Positions 50,056-62,700 of a stretch of 64,000 bases of DNA are shown here, piece by piece (the first letter of the stretch is position 1; each line of letters opens with the position of its first letter). This DNA is from Citrus sinensis. Lineage: Eukaryota; Streptophyta; Magnoliopsida; Sapindales; Rutaceae. The notes beneath the pieces are model-generated. The model was not told the origin of the DNA, made no database searches, and saw only the letters and a list, made by a program, of their open reading frames with translations. The stretch lies in the NCBI RefSeq assembly GCF_022201045.2, contig NC_068558.1:48029501-48093500 (forward strand), given 5' to 3'. Both the position numbers and the translations under genes were made by a program.

Positions 50056-50829
50056 TATTCAATTTAGAAACAAAAAACAGTAAATATATAAGGTAATCAT
50101 TATCATAATGAGTTTTTATTATATATTTATAATTTTTTTAATAACTCTTGTAAATATTTACTTCCTTTACATTTCATTTATAAGTCTTCTATTTCATTTA
50201 TATAATTAAATGTTATTTTACATTTAATATTGATTTACAAGTTTTATATTATCTATGTAAGTTTATGTTTTGTTTACCAATAATACATCATTTGACCATT
50301 CCTATATTAGTTTATTTATTTTACCTTTTATTTAGAGGTCTTATGTTTTATTTACTTAATTTATTTTTTATTTTACACTTAATGTTAATTCACAAGTTTT
50401 ATGTTACATGTGTATTTTAAGTTTTGTTTACCAATAATACATCATCTTTACCACTTATATGTTAATCTACTTATTTTACATTTTATTTACAGGTCTTATA
50501 TTTTATTTACTGAATTTATGTTTTATTTCACGTTTAATGTTGATTTACAAGTTTCATGTTATATTAATAAATTTTTATTTTGTTTAATAATGATATATCA
50601 ATTTATCAATACAATGTTAATTTACTTATTTTACCTTTTATTTTTTAGGCTTATGTTCCATTTGCATCATTTATGACTTATTTTACACTTTTTGTTGATT
50701 TATAAGTTTTACATTGAATCTATAAGTTTTTGCTTTATTTACTAATAATACATCAGTTTAGCACACTTATATTGATTTACTTATTTTACCTTCTTTTTAC
50801 AAGTTTATATTTCATTTACACAATTTATA
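50056..50829 (+). repeat. AT-rich tandem-repeat block, copy A (direct)
   Basis: Starts TATTCAATTTAGAAACAAAA and is a close direct copy of 57789-58558. It is built of diverged ~154-base monomers, each with TTTACAAGTTTTA, GTTTACCAATAATACATCA and TTTACTTATTTTACCTTTTA; equivalent points fall at about 50231, 50386, 50541 and 50695. It ends abruptly within a monomer at ACACAATTTATA, where ATX gene sequence begins. Confidence 0.9.
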
Positions 50830-51117
50830 ACTACTACGATTGCAGCATCATCTAAATTAAATTGGAATCAACCAATATTTTAGAAGTCCTAAAAGAAGCC
50901 ACATAACTCCTGTTTTGTTTTGCATATTTCCAAAAAAAAAAAAAAAGGTTTCACAAGACCATGCAGAAACTATAAATTATGGCACTGACCATTTTTTTTC
51001 CATTTCAACTACAGGTAATACTTACATGTGTGTAAATACACTATCTACGCATGCCATATACAAAAAAAAAAACAGAACAGTTAAGAACTATTACCACATT
51101 CAATTACGAGGACATAC

Positions 51118-51607
51118 CTTTCACAGGACAGAGGCAACATTTCCTCACAGCATTAGGCATTTCGCATGCTCTACAAACCCATGAGGTAAAATCTTGAACA
51201 TGAGTTACCCCATAGCATTCTTGGTGAACAGCTATCTGGCACTTGAACAAATAACAATGTCATTTAGGTTGAGAAAAAACTCAATAAATAAAGAAAAAAA
51301 ACTCCAAAAGAATACAATATAAGCTTCAATCCCCTTGCCTGCAAATGGTTTATCATTTAACCACCCCAATCTACCTGGTATCAAGAGACAACCAATAATG
51401 ACCTACCTATTGCAGATAATAATTTTATTGTAGTCCCAGTCTTCAACCCATCTACAGATAGCACATCTTTCAGTTGTCCATTTTACAGAAACAGGCTCGT
51501 ACTTCTCTGTAGCAATAAAACACTGTTATGTAAGTTTCCCAATACTGAAACATCACAAAAATTTCTAGTTAAAATTTTTGAAACCCCTAAGAACACCACA
51601 TCAACCC

Positions 51608-51649
<42 letters not shown>

Positions 51650-54600
51650 ACCCAAAACAAAAAAAAAAAAAAAAACAAAAGCAACAACAACAATAATGAT
51701 AATAATAATAATATCAACATGTAAATATTTCAAGGATGTGCCTATTACCTTTCATAAAAGCAAGTAGCTTTTTCTCATCTAATTTTACTGGATCCATAGC
51801 ATCAGCATTAAATTCAGTGATCTGCATTGTCTTCGATGTTAATAAAAACCATACATTTAAGAATCAAAACTTAATATGTACATATATAGCCATAATGTTT
51901 TGTTAATTGACAGATCAGATGGCTATCGGGATGTTCAATTGTTCACATGTCTACAATTAGAAAATAAAACATAGAAAAGGGAAGAGGGGAGCAGGGTTAC
52001 ATTCTGTCCACAAAAATAATCCAATATTCCCTGATAGGAGCAATCACTATAGATAAGGTAATTACATTTCTTGCTGATTCACTAAAGTTGGAAGGGAAAC
52101 TGATGAAGCAGCTATGGCTTTAAGGAAGGAAACTACATTTATGAGCAACAATCACTGAGAACCAAGATAGTAGATAGCTGTGATTTCTTTTAATCATCAA
52201 TACATTAAGCCAATAGCCTCCAATAATGACCAAAAGTTCTAAACAATTTAATATACAGATAAAAAGAATTATAAAAACAAGATGAAAGAATCAATACGAA
52301 CCCATTTCCCCAGTGGTAGCATAGTGCCCAGAACTTTCACGCTATACTTCCATTTTTTTGCTCTACAGCCAGTGTGGCGTTCCCATTCACTAAGTGTTAG
52401 CTTTTTCGGCCCACATGATCGACACCTACACACAACTCTAAAGGAAAAAGGGCAAAACATCAGTTTAGCTCAGCTATTTTTTAGAATATTCTATTCAAAA
52501 CAACTTTGCCATAAACCAAAATAGTGCAACCAGAGTTCCCTACTGAAAAAACCAAGTCAAATAATCAAATAACTTGTTGACAATGTATGTGTGGCTATCA
52601 ATAAGTATTTCCAAATAAAGAGTGTGAACAAACATTTTCCGAAAGAAAGAATGGGGAGGAGGATAGAAAATGTCAGCCCTAACAGAATTTTTCAACTTGA
52701 TTCTTTTAACAAAAAGAAAAAAAAAATAACGGTCTTATTAAACTTATCAAGGACATTAATAAGTTCTGAGGCTTACAAATGAAGTTTTGGAAAATATGCT
52801 CCTTCGACGTCATTGCATACTACCATTATCTTGTCAGGCAGCACCATTTGCCCGTCATTTTCTACAGCACTGTCAAAAAATATTGTTTGGTATAATGTTT
52901 AAAAATTCACATCAAATGAACATCCATAATACATAGCCAAAGTAAAACATCAGATGTCTGTAGGATTAAGTTAACATACCTGACACCTGGCTGCCATTTT
53001 CCTATATTTGATGATTGAAATTTAAACTTTACTCTGCAATTCGGGCAATAATAATCAATGTGCTCCAGATCCTTCACAGCATAATCAAGTCAGTGAACCC
53101 CCAAACTCCATGAACATACAGAATAACATAAATAAAAACAAAATAAAATTACAAATTAGGTAGGTGTACCTTAAAATGTTTGCCAGAAATTTCGTCACAC
53201 TCAGCATGCACCCAAACATTACAACCGTCACAACATACCTACTCCAGAGAAGTAAAACAATATTTTCTCAGTGTTTTTTACCCCCACCAAAAAAATATAT
53301 ATATACTAGCCCCACCGGAAGTGTGAATAATCTCACCCAATTCCCACTATCTGAATGGTGCCAAATATTCTTGCATATGCCACAGTACTGCTCTGATTTT
53401 TGTAACTGTAAAAGGAATAAATGTGGAGATCATGTTAAGAAAAACAGTTAATCTATTTCTTCCATCAATAGAAAAATAGACGCTACATTCATGTCAAATA
53501 AAATTCAAGAACAGAGTCTTACGAACCTTAGAACAATGTTTATAAAAACTGGGTTTCAGATACTAAGCCTTTCATTCTCTTCAACTTGCAAGGTCGAAAT
53601 AAGCCACAACCGTCACACACTCTTGCAACCTTATAACATGCATTCTGCAGCAGTTGATTAAACAAATGAATTCTTGAAACACAAAACAAAACTATCTGAT
53701 CACTACCTACGGAAATATATTATCCAATAACCCAAAGTAACAGCTGAAAATACAAACACAAACATCCAAAGTGTTAGAAAATAAGTGTTAAGGAAAGCAG
53801 AATTTTGTGTGTACAACCACAAACAATATTATTGAACGGGTACAGTCCCCGCACAGTCTAGTAGAGTGACTATCACACAGGATGAGAACCACTAATCCAC
53901 TAGAAAACATTGCACGAAAATTCCACGATGGGAAAAGTGACTAAGATTGAATTTTAGCGCCTACGACAAGACATGAAAAATTTTAAAAAGTACAAGCAAT
54001 CCTCCAACTTGAAGTAGGACTGCAACAGCAATGGGAAAGGGCCAGAAACAGCACAAAGAATATATCAAATGGTACCATCAGCACCACCTGATAACAAGAC
54101 AAAAATAATTCAAATGCCAGAATATCAAAGTAAGAGGAGAGTGAGAAAAGAACAGCCTCAAACAAGTCATGAAGAAGGATATAACATTGTAGATGGATGG
54201 TAAACCTAAGCTAGTGTATAAACTTTCAATTCATCACCACAAATTTAAAAAAGCAGATTCAGTTCATAACTGCATGCAACATGTACATCTGTGTAGCAGT
54301 ACTTTGAAAAGTTTACCTAATTTATTAACTTAATTCAGATGTTACACAAGCCTCTTCTGTGCAAATCATCCAAGAATTGAATATTTAAGTAACAGTTTTA
54401 TGGTAAACAACAAGACAGAAAAACCAAAGCTAATTTAATTTAATCATATGCATGTGAATCTTGCTGAATAGTGATTAGAGCCTTGCAACGCATCCGTGAA
54501 ATTTCAATGCACCACAAAGTAGTGAAATTATGAAGAACTTACCTGATTCTGAGGGCAGTATTCCAGATCCTGACCTGAACCCGTGGCCTCTTGGCCTCTG

Positions 54601-55836
54601 CGGGAATAAGCTTCTGGACCAATTTGCCCAATACCAAGGTTCAAGTCCAAAAAACCATTTTCTGCCAAAACTGCCTCCTCCAGGGCAATCTGAAAACCAC
54701 TGATCTTGCTCTTGTGCAACTGGGTTGGCTCCTGAAATCTAAACAAACAGAAATCAAGAAAACCCTTTATACTCTAAAAATATTATTGTGCAATCATCCA
54801 AAAATGGAAATATACACACTTGTCCATGAATTCCGCAAAAGGGAATAGCATCCCTTGCTTCACCCATCCATAGTCCTGCCCATCAACATCATTACAAACA
54901 ATTTAAGTGAAAACATGATGACCATATATTAAACAAAAGAAACCAACAAAATGAAAACATGAGAGACTTATATACCCTTTGTGTTCCATTCTTTGAGTAG
55001 CCAAAAAACATGACACAGAGGCAGCCAGGAATACAGCACCTCAACACAGCTTCAGGCGCTTGCAAAATGGGATCAATTACAACAGCAGGCCAAGCTGGAT
55101 ACGACCTCCCACATTTAGCCCAAACTAAATCACCCAGAGCAAAATCCTCAGGCTTGTAAACATCCTTCCTCTTTTTCTTTTTCTCTTTCTCTTTTGTAAT
55201 TCTCTCTACATTCCTAGAACTAAACCCTGGCATAAACTGTTTCTTACCCGCCATTGGCAAAGAATTTACATTACCTGCCGGCATAACAGGGCGACGCGAA
55301 ACCAAATACTCTCTCGGATCAAAACCATTATATCCTCTATAATTTGAATTTCCAAATCTATACTTATCCATGGTAAAACCCAACTTATCAAAATCCCCGT
55401 TCACTTCTATAATATCAACATCATCTTCCTCGTCAAAGCTTGAATCCGTGTCACCAACAACAAGAACCGAATCATCATATCTGGAAGGAAGTATTTGAGT
55501 CCTTCCTTTCGAAGGTTTCAATGCTGGAGGTCGAAACCTGTCGGAGCTCCGGTTTGTGCCTCTTCCTTTATAATTAAAATTGTTCAAATCAGGTTCAAAT
55601 TCGGGGTCCCAACATGTGGCTTCCTCGCTAATAAAAGAACTTGAGCCACTGCTTAAATCATCGACTTCAACATGCATTAAGCTTTGATGACAATCGTCGC
55701 CTCCTCTTCTTCTTCGTTTCTTTGGATTTGCTACGTAAGCATACTCATCGGCGACTTCATTTTCCTCGCACGACTCTGCAATCTTGCAAAATTGTGGATT
55801 TGGCATTTCGAGTTTCGAAGGTCGTTTTATAATCAT
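51118..55836 (-). pseudogene. Truncated, frameshifted ATX3/4/5-type histone-lysine methyltransferase copy
   Basis: Exons recognised: 55836-54976, 54875-54820, 54738-54543, 53644-53527, 53405-53337, 53238-53170, 53071-52980, 52869-52777, 52437-52302, 51821-51749, 51506-51407, 51242-51118. Encodes two basic nuclear-localisation-like clusters (PKKRRRRGG, KEKEKKKKRK), a PWWP domain (from ~231; GDLVWAKCGRSYPAWPAVV), a cysteine-rich zinc module, a PHD finger (YCGICKNIWHH...VCCDGCNVWVHAEC) and the start of an extended PHD. Damage: exon 4 is 118 rather than 120 bases, lacking a GT present in the right-arm copy, which gives TAA at codon 406. The acceptor before exon 12 reads TTCAA|GTGCC where CAG|GTGCC is expected. 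Nothing of the later ePHD or the SET domain follows; the tandem-repeat block begins at 50829. Intact family members methylate histone H3 lysine 4. Confidence 0.85.
51609..51649. repeat. 41-base poly-C run in intron of left ATX copy
   Basis: A run of C followed by CACCCAAAACAAA and poly-A. The mirror position at the end of the window is an irregular G-rich tract. Such homopolymers are prone to sequence and assembly errors. Confidence 0.9.
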
Positions 55837-56473
55837 ACCTTTCAGACAAACCCTAACTTCCCATCCAACACGGCAAATTATATACTCACCTTATCTAAAC
55901 CAGCGACTTAATGTTTGTATTTCCGTACAATTAAATTTGTTAATATTAAAACCCTAGCCCTAGACTTTAACTCGAAACCCTAACTTGCGGCGCTGGCGGA
56001 GGAGACTTACGAAATACCGCACGTTTCTGTTTCCGTTAAGAAACGATTTAGAGATAATTGGATGAATATTTGTGAATAGCAATCGCCGAATTAGTAGCGA
56101 CGAGAGAGAAAATCAATTTTCCCTGCAAAAATAATACAATTTTCTGAGAAACCCGACGAGCTGAGCGGAGGTGGTAAAGACGCAGGGTGCTGTTTGGCTA
56201 ACGACGAGTTCTACACAAGGCACGAAGTACAGTGCATATATATTTTTTAAATAATAAATTTGATTAAAACGCAGTTATTATGAATTTATGAGATTAAAAT
56301 ATGGAGCTACGGTGGGGTCCATACCAAATATGACGTGCTTTGGCTCCAAATATTTGGAGAGGGAGGGAGGGTAAGGAATATTGCGTCCTCGAAAGCGCGA
56401 AGTGAAAAGTCGAGAGGTAGCATAGAAATTTTATGCTATGTTTCCGCGAGGATGCATCGTGCATCTTGTCGAG

Positions 56474-56479
56474 CACGTG
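56474..56479. promoter_or_regulatory. G-box in ATX upstream region (left arm)
   Basis: CACGTG in GAGCACGTGGCC, about 640 bases upstream of the ATG of the left ATX copy, in a GC-richer stretch. A matching site is at 59129-59134 in the right arm. The motif is a bZIP/bHLH binding core, and use here is inferred. Confidence 0.35.
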
Positions 56480-56814
56480 GCCAACGGTTACTGACCTTAC
56501 AGTTGCTTGTAAAATAATGTAGATGTATATTTTGTACGCTGTCACGACGAGAGGTAACGGCTTATTGCGTGACTTCCGTCTGTTAGCCCGCGGGTGCGCA
56601 CCCGTACCGGTGGTGCGCAAAACTGATCTATATCTATATGGCTCGATACCCGACTAGTGACTGTAGAAGCCTGAAGGAGAATGCTTCGTTCCAGCGTTCA
56701 AAAAATAAAATAATATAAACTAAACATCGTGCCATTAATTTTAAATAATTATTAAATATTGGGTCATTTTATAGTATCATCATTAAAATTACAGTATTAT
56801 TTTTGTAATTAAAT

Positions 56815-57790
56815 ATAAATTATATAAACAAAACGTAAGAAATATAAATTTAATATAAAACTTATAAATTAACATTAAATATAAAGCAATACGTAAATTA
56901 TGTAAATGGAACATCGGATTTGTAAATACAATGTAAATAAGTAAACTAATATAAGAATGCTAAATTGATATACTATTGGTGGATAAAATAAAAACTTATA
57001 GATGTAATATAAAAATTGTAAATTAATATTAAGTACAAAATAAAATATAAATTGTGTAAATGAAATATAAAACTTGTAAAAAGAAGGTAAAATAAGTAAA
57101 TCAATATAAGTGTGCTAAACTGATGTATTATTAGTAAATAAAGCAAAAACTTATAGATTTAATGTAAAACTTATAAATCAACAAAAAGTGTAAAATAAGT
57201 CATAAATGATGCAAATGGAACATAAGCCTAAAACATAAAAGGTAAAATAAGTAAATTAACATAGTAGTGATAAATTGATATATCATTATTAAACAAAATA
57301 AAAATTTATTAATATAACATGAAACTTGAAAATCAACATTAAGTGTGAAATAAAACATAAATTAAGTAAATAAAATATAAGACCTGTAAATAAAATGTAA
57401 AATAAGTAGATTAACATATAAGTGGTAAAGATGCTGTATTATTGGTAAACAAAACTTAAAATACACATGTAACATAAAACTTGTGAATTAACGTTATGTG
57501 TAAAATAAAAAATAAATTAAGTAAATAAAACATAAGACCTCTAAATAAAAGGTAAAATAAATAAACTAATATAGGAATGGTCAAATGATGTATTATTGGT
57601 AAACAAAACATAAACTTACATAGATAATATAAAACTTGTAAATCAACATTAAATGTAAAATAACATTTAATTATATAAATGAAATAGAAGACTTATAAAT
57701 GAAATGTAAACGAAGTAAATATTTACAAGAGTTATTAAAAAATTATAAATATATAATAAAAACTCATTGTGATAATGATTACCTTATATA
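56815..57790 (-). repeat. AT-rich tandem-repeat block, copy B (inverted)
   Basis: Inverted counterpart of 57818-58793, with about six ~154-base monomers (complement words TGATGTATTATTGGTAAAC and AAACTTGTAAATCAA recur). It separates the ATX 5' region from the palindrome centre and lacks the 27-base spacer sequence that opens copies A and C. Confidence 0.9.
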
Positions 57791-58800
57791 TTCAATTTAG
57801 AAACAAAAAACAGTAAATATATAAGGTAATCATTATCACAATGAGTTTTTATTATATATTTATAATTTTTTTAATAACTCTTGTAATATTTACTTCGTTT
57901 ACATTTCATTTATAAGTCTTCTATTTCATTTATATAATTAAATGTTATTTTACATTTAATGTTGATTTACAAGTTTTATATTATCTATGTAAGTTTATGT
58001 TTTGTTTACCAATAATACATCATTTGACCATTCCTATATTAGTTTATTTATTTTACCTTTTATTTAGAGGTCTTATGTTTTATTTACTTAATTTATTTTT
58101 TATTTTACACATAACGTTAATTCACAAGTTTTATGTTACATGTGTATTTTAAGTTTTGTTTACCAATAATACAGCATCTTTACCACTTATATGTTAATCT
58201 ACTTATTTTACATTTTATTTACAGGTCTTATATTTTATTTACTTAATTTATGTTTTATTTCACACTTAATGTTGATTTTCAAGTTTCATGTTATATTAAT
58301 AAATTTTTATTTTGTTTAATAATGATATATCAATTTATCACTACTATGTTAATTTACTTATTTTACCTTTTATGTTTTAGGCTTATGTTCCATTTGCATC
58401 ATTTATGACTTATTTTACACTTTTTGTTGATTTATAAGTTTTACATTAAATCTATAAATTTTTGCTTTATTTACTAATAATACATCAGTTTAGCACACTT
58501 ATATTGATTTACTTATTTTACCTTCTTTTTACAAGTTTTATATTTCATTTACACAATTTATATTTTATTTTGTACTTAATATTAATTTACAATTTTTATA
58601 TTACATCTATAAGTTTTTATTTTATCCACCAATAGTATATCAATTTAGCATTCTTATATTAGTTTACTTATTTACATTGTATTTACAAATCCGATGTTCC
58701 ATTTACATAATTTACGTATTGCTTTATATTTAATGTTAATTTATAAGTTTTATATTAAATTTATATTTCTTACGTTTTGTTTATATAATTTATATTTAAT
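57789..58800 (+). repeat. AT-rich tandem-repeat block, copy C (direct)
   Basis: About six diverged monomers, with equivalent points near 57963, 58117, 58272, 58426, 58582 and 58735, i.e. a period of 154-156 bases. The first ~770 bases match copy A in direct orientation with scattered substitutions. Confidence 0.9.
57791..57817. other. Unpaired spacer at the palindrome centre
   Basis: TTCAATTTAGAAAC plus an A-rich stretch lies between CCTTATATA (57782-57790) and TATATAAGG (57818-57826). The same bases open copy A of the tandem block at 50057, so the spacer belongs to the right-hand block and the left arm was added against it. Confidence 0.9.
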
Positions 58801-59771
58801 TACAAAAATAATACTGTAATTTTAATGATGATACTATAAAATGACCCAATATTTAATAATTATTTAAAATTAATGGCACGATGTTTAGTTTATATTATTT
58901 TATTTTTTGAACGCTGGAACGAAGCATTCTCCTTCAGGCTTCTACAGTCACTAGTCGGGTATCGAGCCATATAGATATAGATCAGTTTTGCGCACCACCG
59001 GTACGGGTGCGCACCCGCGGGCTAACAGACGGAAGTCACGCAATAAGCCGTTACCTCTCGTCGTGACAGCGTACAAAATATACATCTACATTATTTTACA
59101 AGCAACTGTAAGGTCAGTAACCGTTGGCCACGTGCTCGACAAGATGCACGATGCATCCTCGCGGAAACATAGCATAAAATTTCTATGCTACCTCTCGACT
59201 TTTCACTTCGCGCTTTCGAGGACGCAATATTCCTTACCCTCCCTCCCTCTCCAAATATTTGGAGCCAAAGCACGTCATATTTGGTATGGACCCCACCGTA
59301 GCTCCATATTTTAATCTCATAAATTCATAATAACTGCGTTTTAATCAAATTTATTATTTAAAAAATATATATGCACTGTACTTCGTGCCTTGTGTAGAAC
59401 TCGTCGTTAGCCAAACAGCACCCTGCGTCTTTACCACCTCCGCTCAGCTCGTCGGGTTTCTCAGAAAATTGTATTATTTTTGCAGGGAAAATTGATTTTC
59501 TCTCTCGTCGCTACTAATTCGGCGATTGCTATTCACAAATATTCATCCAATTATCTCTAAATCGTTTCTTAACGGAAACAGAAACGTGCGGTATTTCGTA
59601 AGTCTCCTCCGCCAGCGCCGCAAGTTAGGGTTTCGAGTTAAAGTCTAGGGCTAGGGTTTTAATATTAACAAATTTAATTGTACGGAAATACAAACATTAA
59701 GTCGCTGGTTTAGATAAGGTGAGTATATAATTTGCCGTGTTGGATGGGAAGTTAGGGTTTGTCTGAAAGGT

Positions 59772-62700
59772 ATGATTATAAAACGACCTTCGAAACTCGA
59801 AATGCCAAATCCACAATTTTGCAAGATTGCAGAGTCGTGCGAGGAAAATGAAGTCGCCGATGAGTATGCTTACGTAGCAAATCCAAAGAAACGAAGAAGA
59901 AGAGGAGGCGACGATTGTCATCAAAGCTTAATGCATGTTGAAGTCGATGATTTAAGCAGTGGCTCAAGTTCTTTTATTAGCGAGGAAGCCACATGTTGGG
60001 ACCCCGAATTTGAACCTGATTTGAACAATTTTAATTATAAAGGAAGAGGCACAAACCGGAGCTCCGACAGGTTTCGACCTCCAGCATTGAAACCTTCGAA
60101 AGGAAGGACTCAAATACTTCCTTCCAGATATGATGATTCGGTTCTTGTTGTTGGTGACACGGATTCAAGCTTTGACGAGGAAGATGATGTTGATATTATA
60201 GAAGTGAACGGGGATTTTGATAAGTTGGGTTTTACCATGGATAAGTATAGATTTGGAAATTCAAATTATAGAGGATATAATGGTTTTGATCCGAGAGAGT
60301 ATTTGGTTTCGCGTCGCCCTGTTATGCCGGCAGGTAATGTAAATTCTTTGCCAATGGCGGGTAAGAAACAGTTTATGCCAGGGTTTAGTTCTAGGAATGT
60401 AGAGAGAATTACAAAAGAGAAAGAGAAAAAGAAAAAGAGGAAGGATGTTTACAAGCCTGAGGATTTTGCTCTGGGTGATTTAGTTTGGGCTAAATGTGGG
60501 AGGTCGTATCCAGCTTGGCCTGCTGTTGTAATTGATCCCATTTTGCAAGCGCCTGAAGCTGTGTTGAGGTGCTGTATTCCTGGCTGCCTCTGTGTCATGT
60601 TTTTTGGCTACTCAAAGAATGGAACACAAAGGGTATATAAGTCTCTCATGTTTTCATTTTGTTGGTTTCTTTTGTTTAATATATGGTCATCATGTTTTCA
60701 CTTAAATTGTTTGTAATGATGTTGATGGGCAGGACTATGGATGGGTGAAGCAAGGGATGCTATTCCCTTTTGCGGAATTCATGGACAAGTGTGTATATTT
60801 CCATTTTTGGATGATTGCACAATAATATTTTTAGAGTATAAAGGGTTTTCTTGATTTTCTGTTTGTTTAGATTTCAGGAGCCAACCCAGTTGCACAAGAG
60901 CAAGATCAGTGGTTTTCAGATTGCCCTGGAGGAGGCAGTTTTGGCAGAAAATGGTTTTTCGGACTTGAACCTTGGTATTGGGCAAATTGGTCCAGAAGCT
61001 TATTCCCGCAGAGGCCAAGAGGCCACGGGTTCAGGTCAGGATCTGGAATACTGCCCTCAGAATCAGGTAAGTTCTTCATAATTTCACTACTTTGTGGTGC
61101 ATTGAAATTTCACGGATGCGTTGCAAGGCTCTAATCACTATTCAGCAAGATTCACATGCATATGATTAAATTAAATTAGCTTTGGTTTTTCTGTCTTGTT
61201 GTTTACCATAAAACTGTTACTTAAATATTCAATTCTTGGATGATTTGCACAGAAGAGACTTGTGTAACATCTGAATTAAGTTAATAAATTAGGTAAACTT
61301 TTCAAAGTACTGCTACACAGATGTACATGTTGCATGCAGTTATGAACTGAATCTGCTTTTTTAAATTTGTGGTGATGAATTGAAAGTTTATACACTAGCT
61401 TAGGTTTACCATCCATCTACAATGTTATATCCTTCTGCATGACTTGTTTGAGGCTGTTCTTTTCTCACTCTCCTCTTACTTTGATATTCTGGCATTTGAA
61501 TTATTTTTGTCTTGTTATCAGGTGGTGCTGATGGTACCATTTGATATATTCTTTGTGCTGTTTCTGGCCCTTTCCCATTGCTGTTGCAGTCCTACTTCAA
61601 GTTGGAGGATTGCTTGTACTTTTTAAAATTTTTCATGTCTTGTCGTAGGCGCTAAAATCCAATCTTAGTCACTTTTCCCATCGTGGAATTTTCGTGCAAT
61701 GTTTTCTAGTGGATTAGTGGTTCTCATCCTGTGTGATAGTCACTCTACTAGACTGTGCGGGGACTGTACCCGTTCAATAATATTGTTTGTGGTTGTACAC
61801 ACAAAATTCTGCTTTCCTTAACACTTATTTTCTAACACTTTGGATGTTTGTGTTTGTATTTTCAACTGTTACTTTGGGTTATTGGATAATATATTTCCGT
61901 AGGTAGTGATCAGATAGTTTTGTTTTGTGTTTCAAGAATTCATTTGTTTAATCAACTGCTGCAGAATGCATGTTATAAGGTTGCAAGAGTGTGTGACGGT
62001 TGTGGCTTATTTCGACCTTGCAAGTTGAAGAGAATGAAAGGCTTAGTATCTGAAACCCAGTTTTTATGTAAACATTGTTCTAAGGTTCGTAAGACTCTAT
62101 TCTTGAATTTTATTTGACATGAATGTAGCTTCTATTTTTCTATTGATGGAAGAAATAGATTAACTGTTTTTCTTAACATGATCTCCACATTTATTCCTTT
62201 TACAGTTACAAAAATCAGAGCAGTACTGTGGCATATGCAAGAATATTTGGCACCATTCAGATAGTGGGAATTGGGTGAGATTATTCACACTTCCGGTGGG
62301 GCTAGTATATATATATTTTTTTGGTGGGGGTAAAAAACACTGAGAAAATATTGTTTTACTTCTCTGGAGCAGGTATGTTGTGACGGTTGTAATGTTTGGG
62401 TGCATGCTGAGTGTGACGAAATTTCTGGCAAACATTTTAAGGTACACCTACCTAATTTGTAATTTTATTTTGTTTTTATTTATGTTATTCATTATGTTCA
62501 TGGAGTTTGGGGGTTCACTGACTTGATTATGCTGTGAAGGATCTGGAGCACATTGATTATTATTGCCCGAATTGCAGAGTAAAGTTTAAATTTCAATCAT
62601 CAAATATAGGAAAATGGCAGCCAGGTGTCAGGTATGTTAACTTAATCCTACAGACATCTGATGTTTTACTTTGGCTATGTATTATGGATGTTCATTTGAT

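Larger units (their letters stand above)
51600..57790 (-). repeat. Left arm of the large palindrome
   Basis: This ~6.2 kb segment is the inverted copy of 57818-64000. Matching points sum to 115608 near the centre (55836 with 59772), 115609 at 54738 with 60871, 115611 at 53527 with 62084, and 115612 at 51821 with 63791. So only a few single- or two-base indels separate the arms over this length. Substitutions are also few (for example Leu versus Ser in exon 3). Confidence 0.95.

Noticed and set aside
56294..56620. 108-codon frame present in both palindrome arms (also at 58988-59314)
   Set aside because: It is repeated only because the arms are duplicated. It has no domain, low-complexity ends, and lies where the ATX promoter and 5' leader should be.
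61444..61626. Hydrophobic 60-codon frame in both arms (also 53983-54165)
   Set aside because: It lies wholly in ATX intron 3, between well-supported exons; T-rich introns commonly give such frames.
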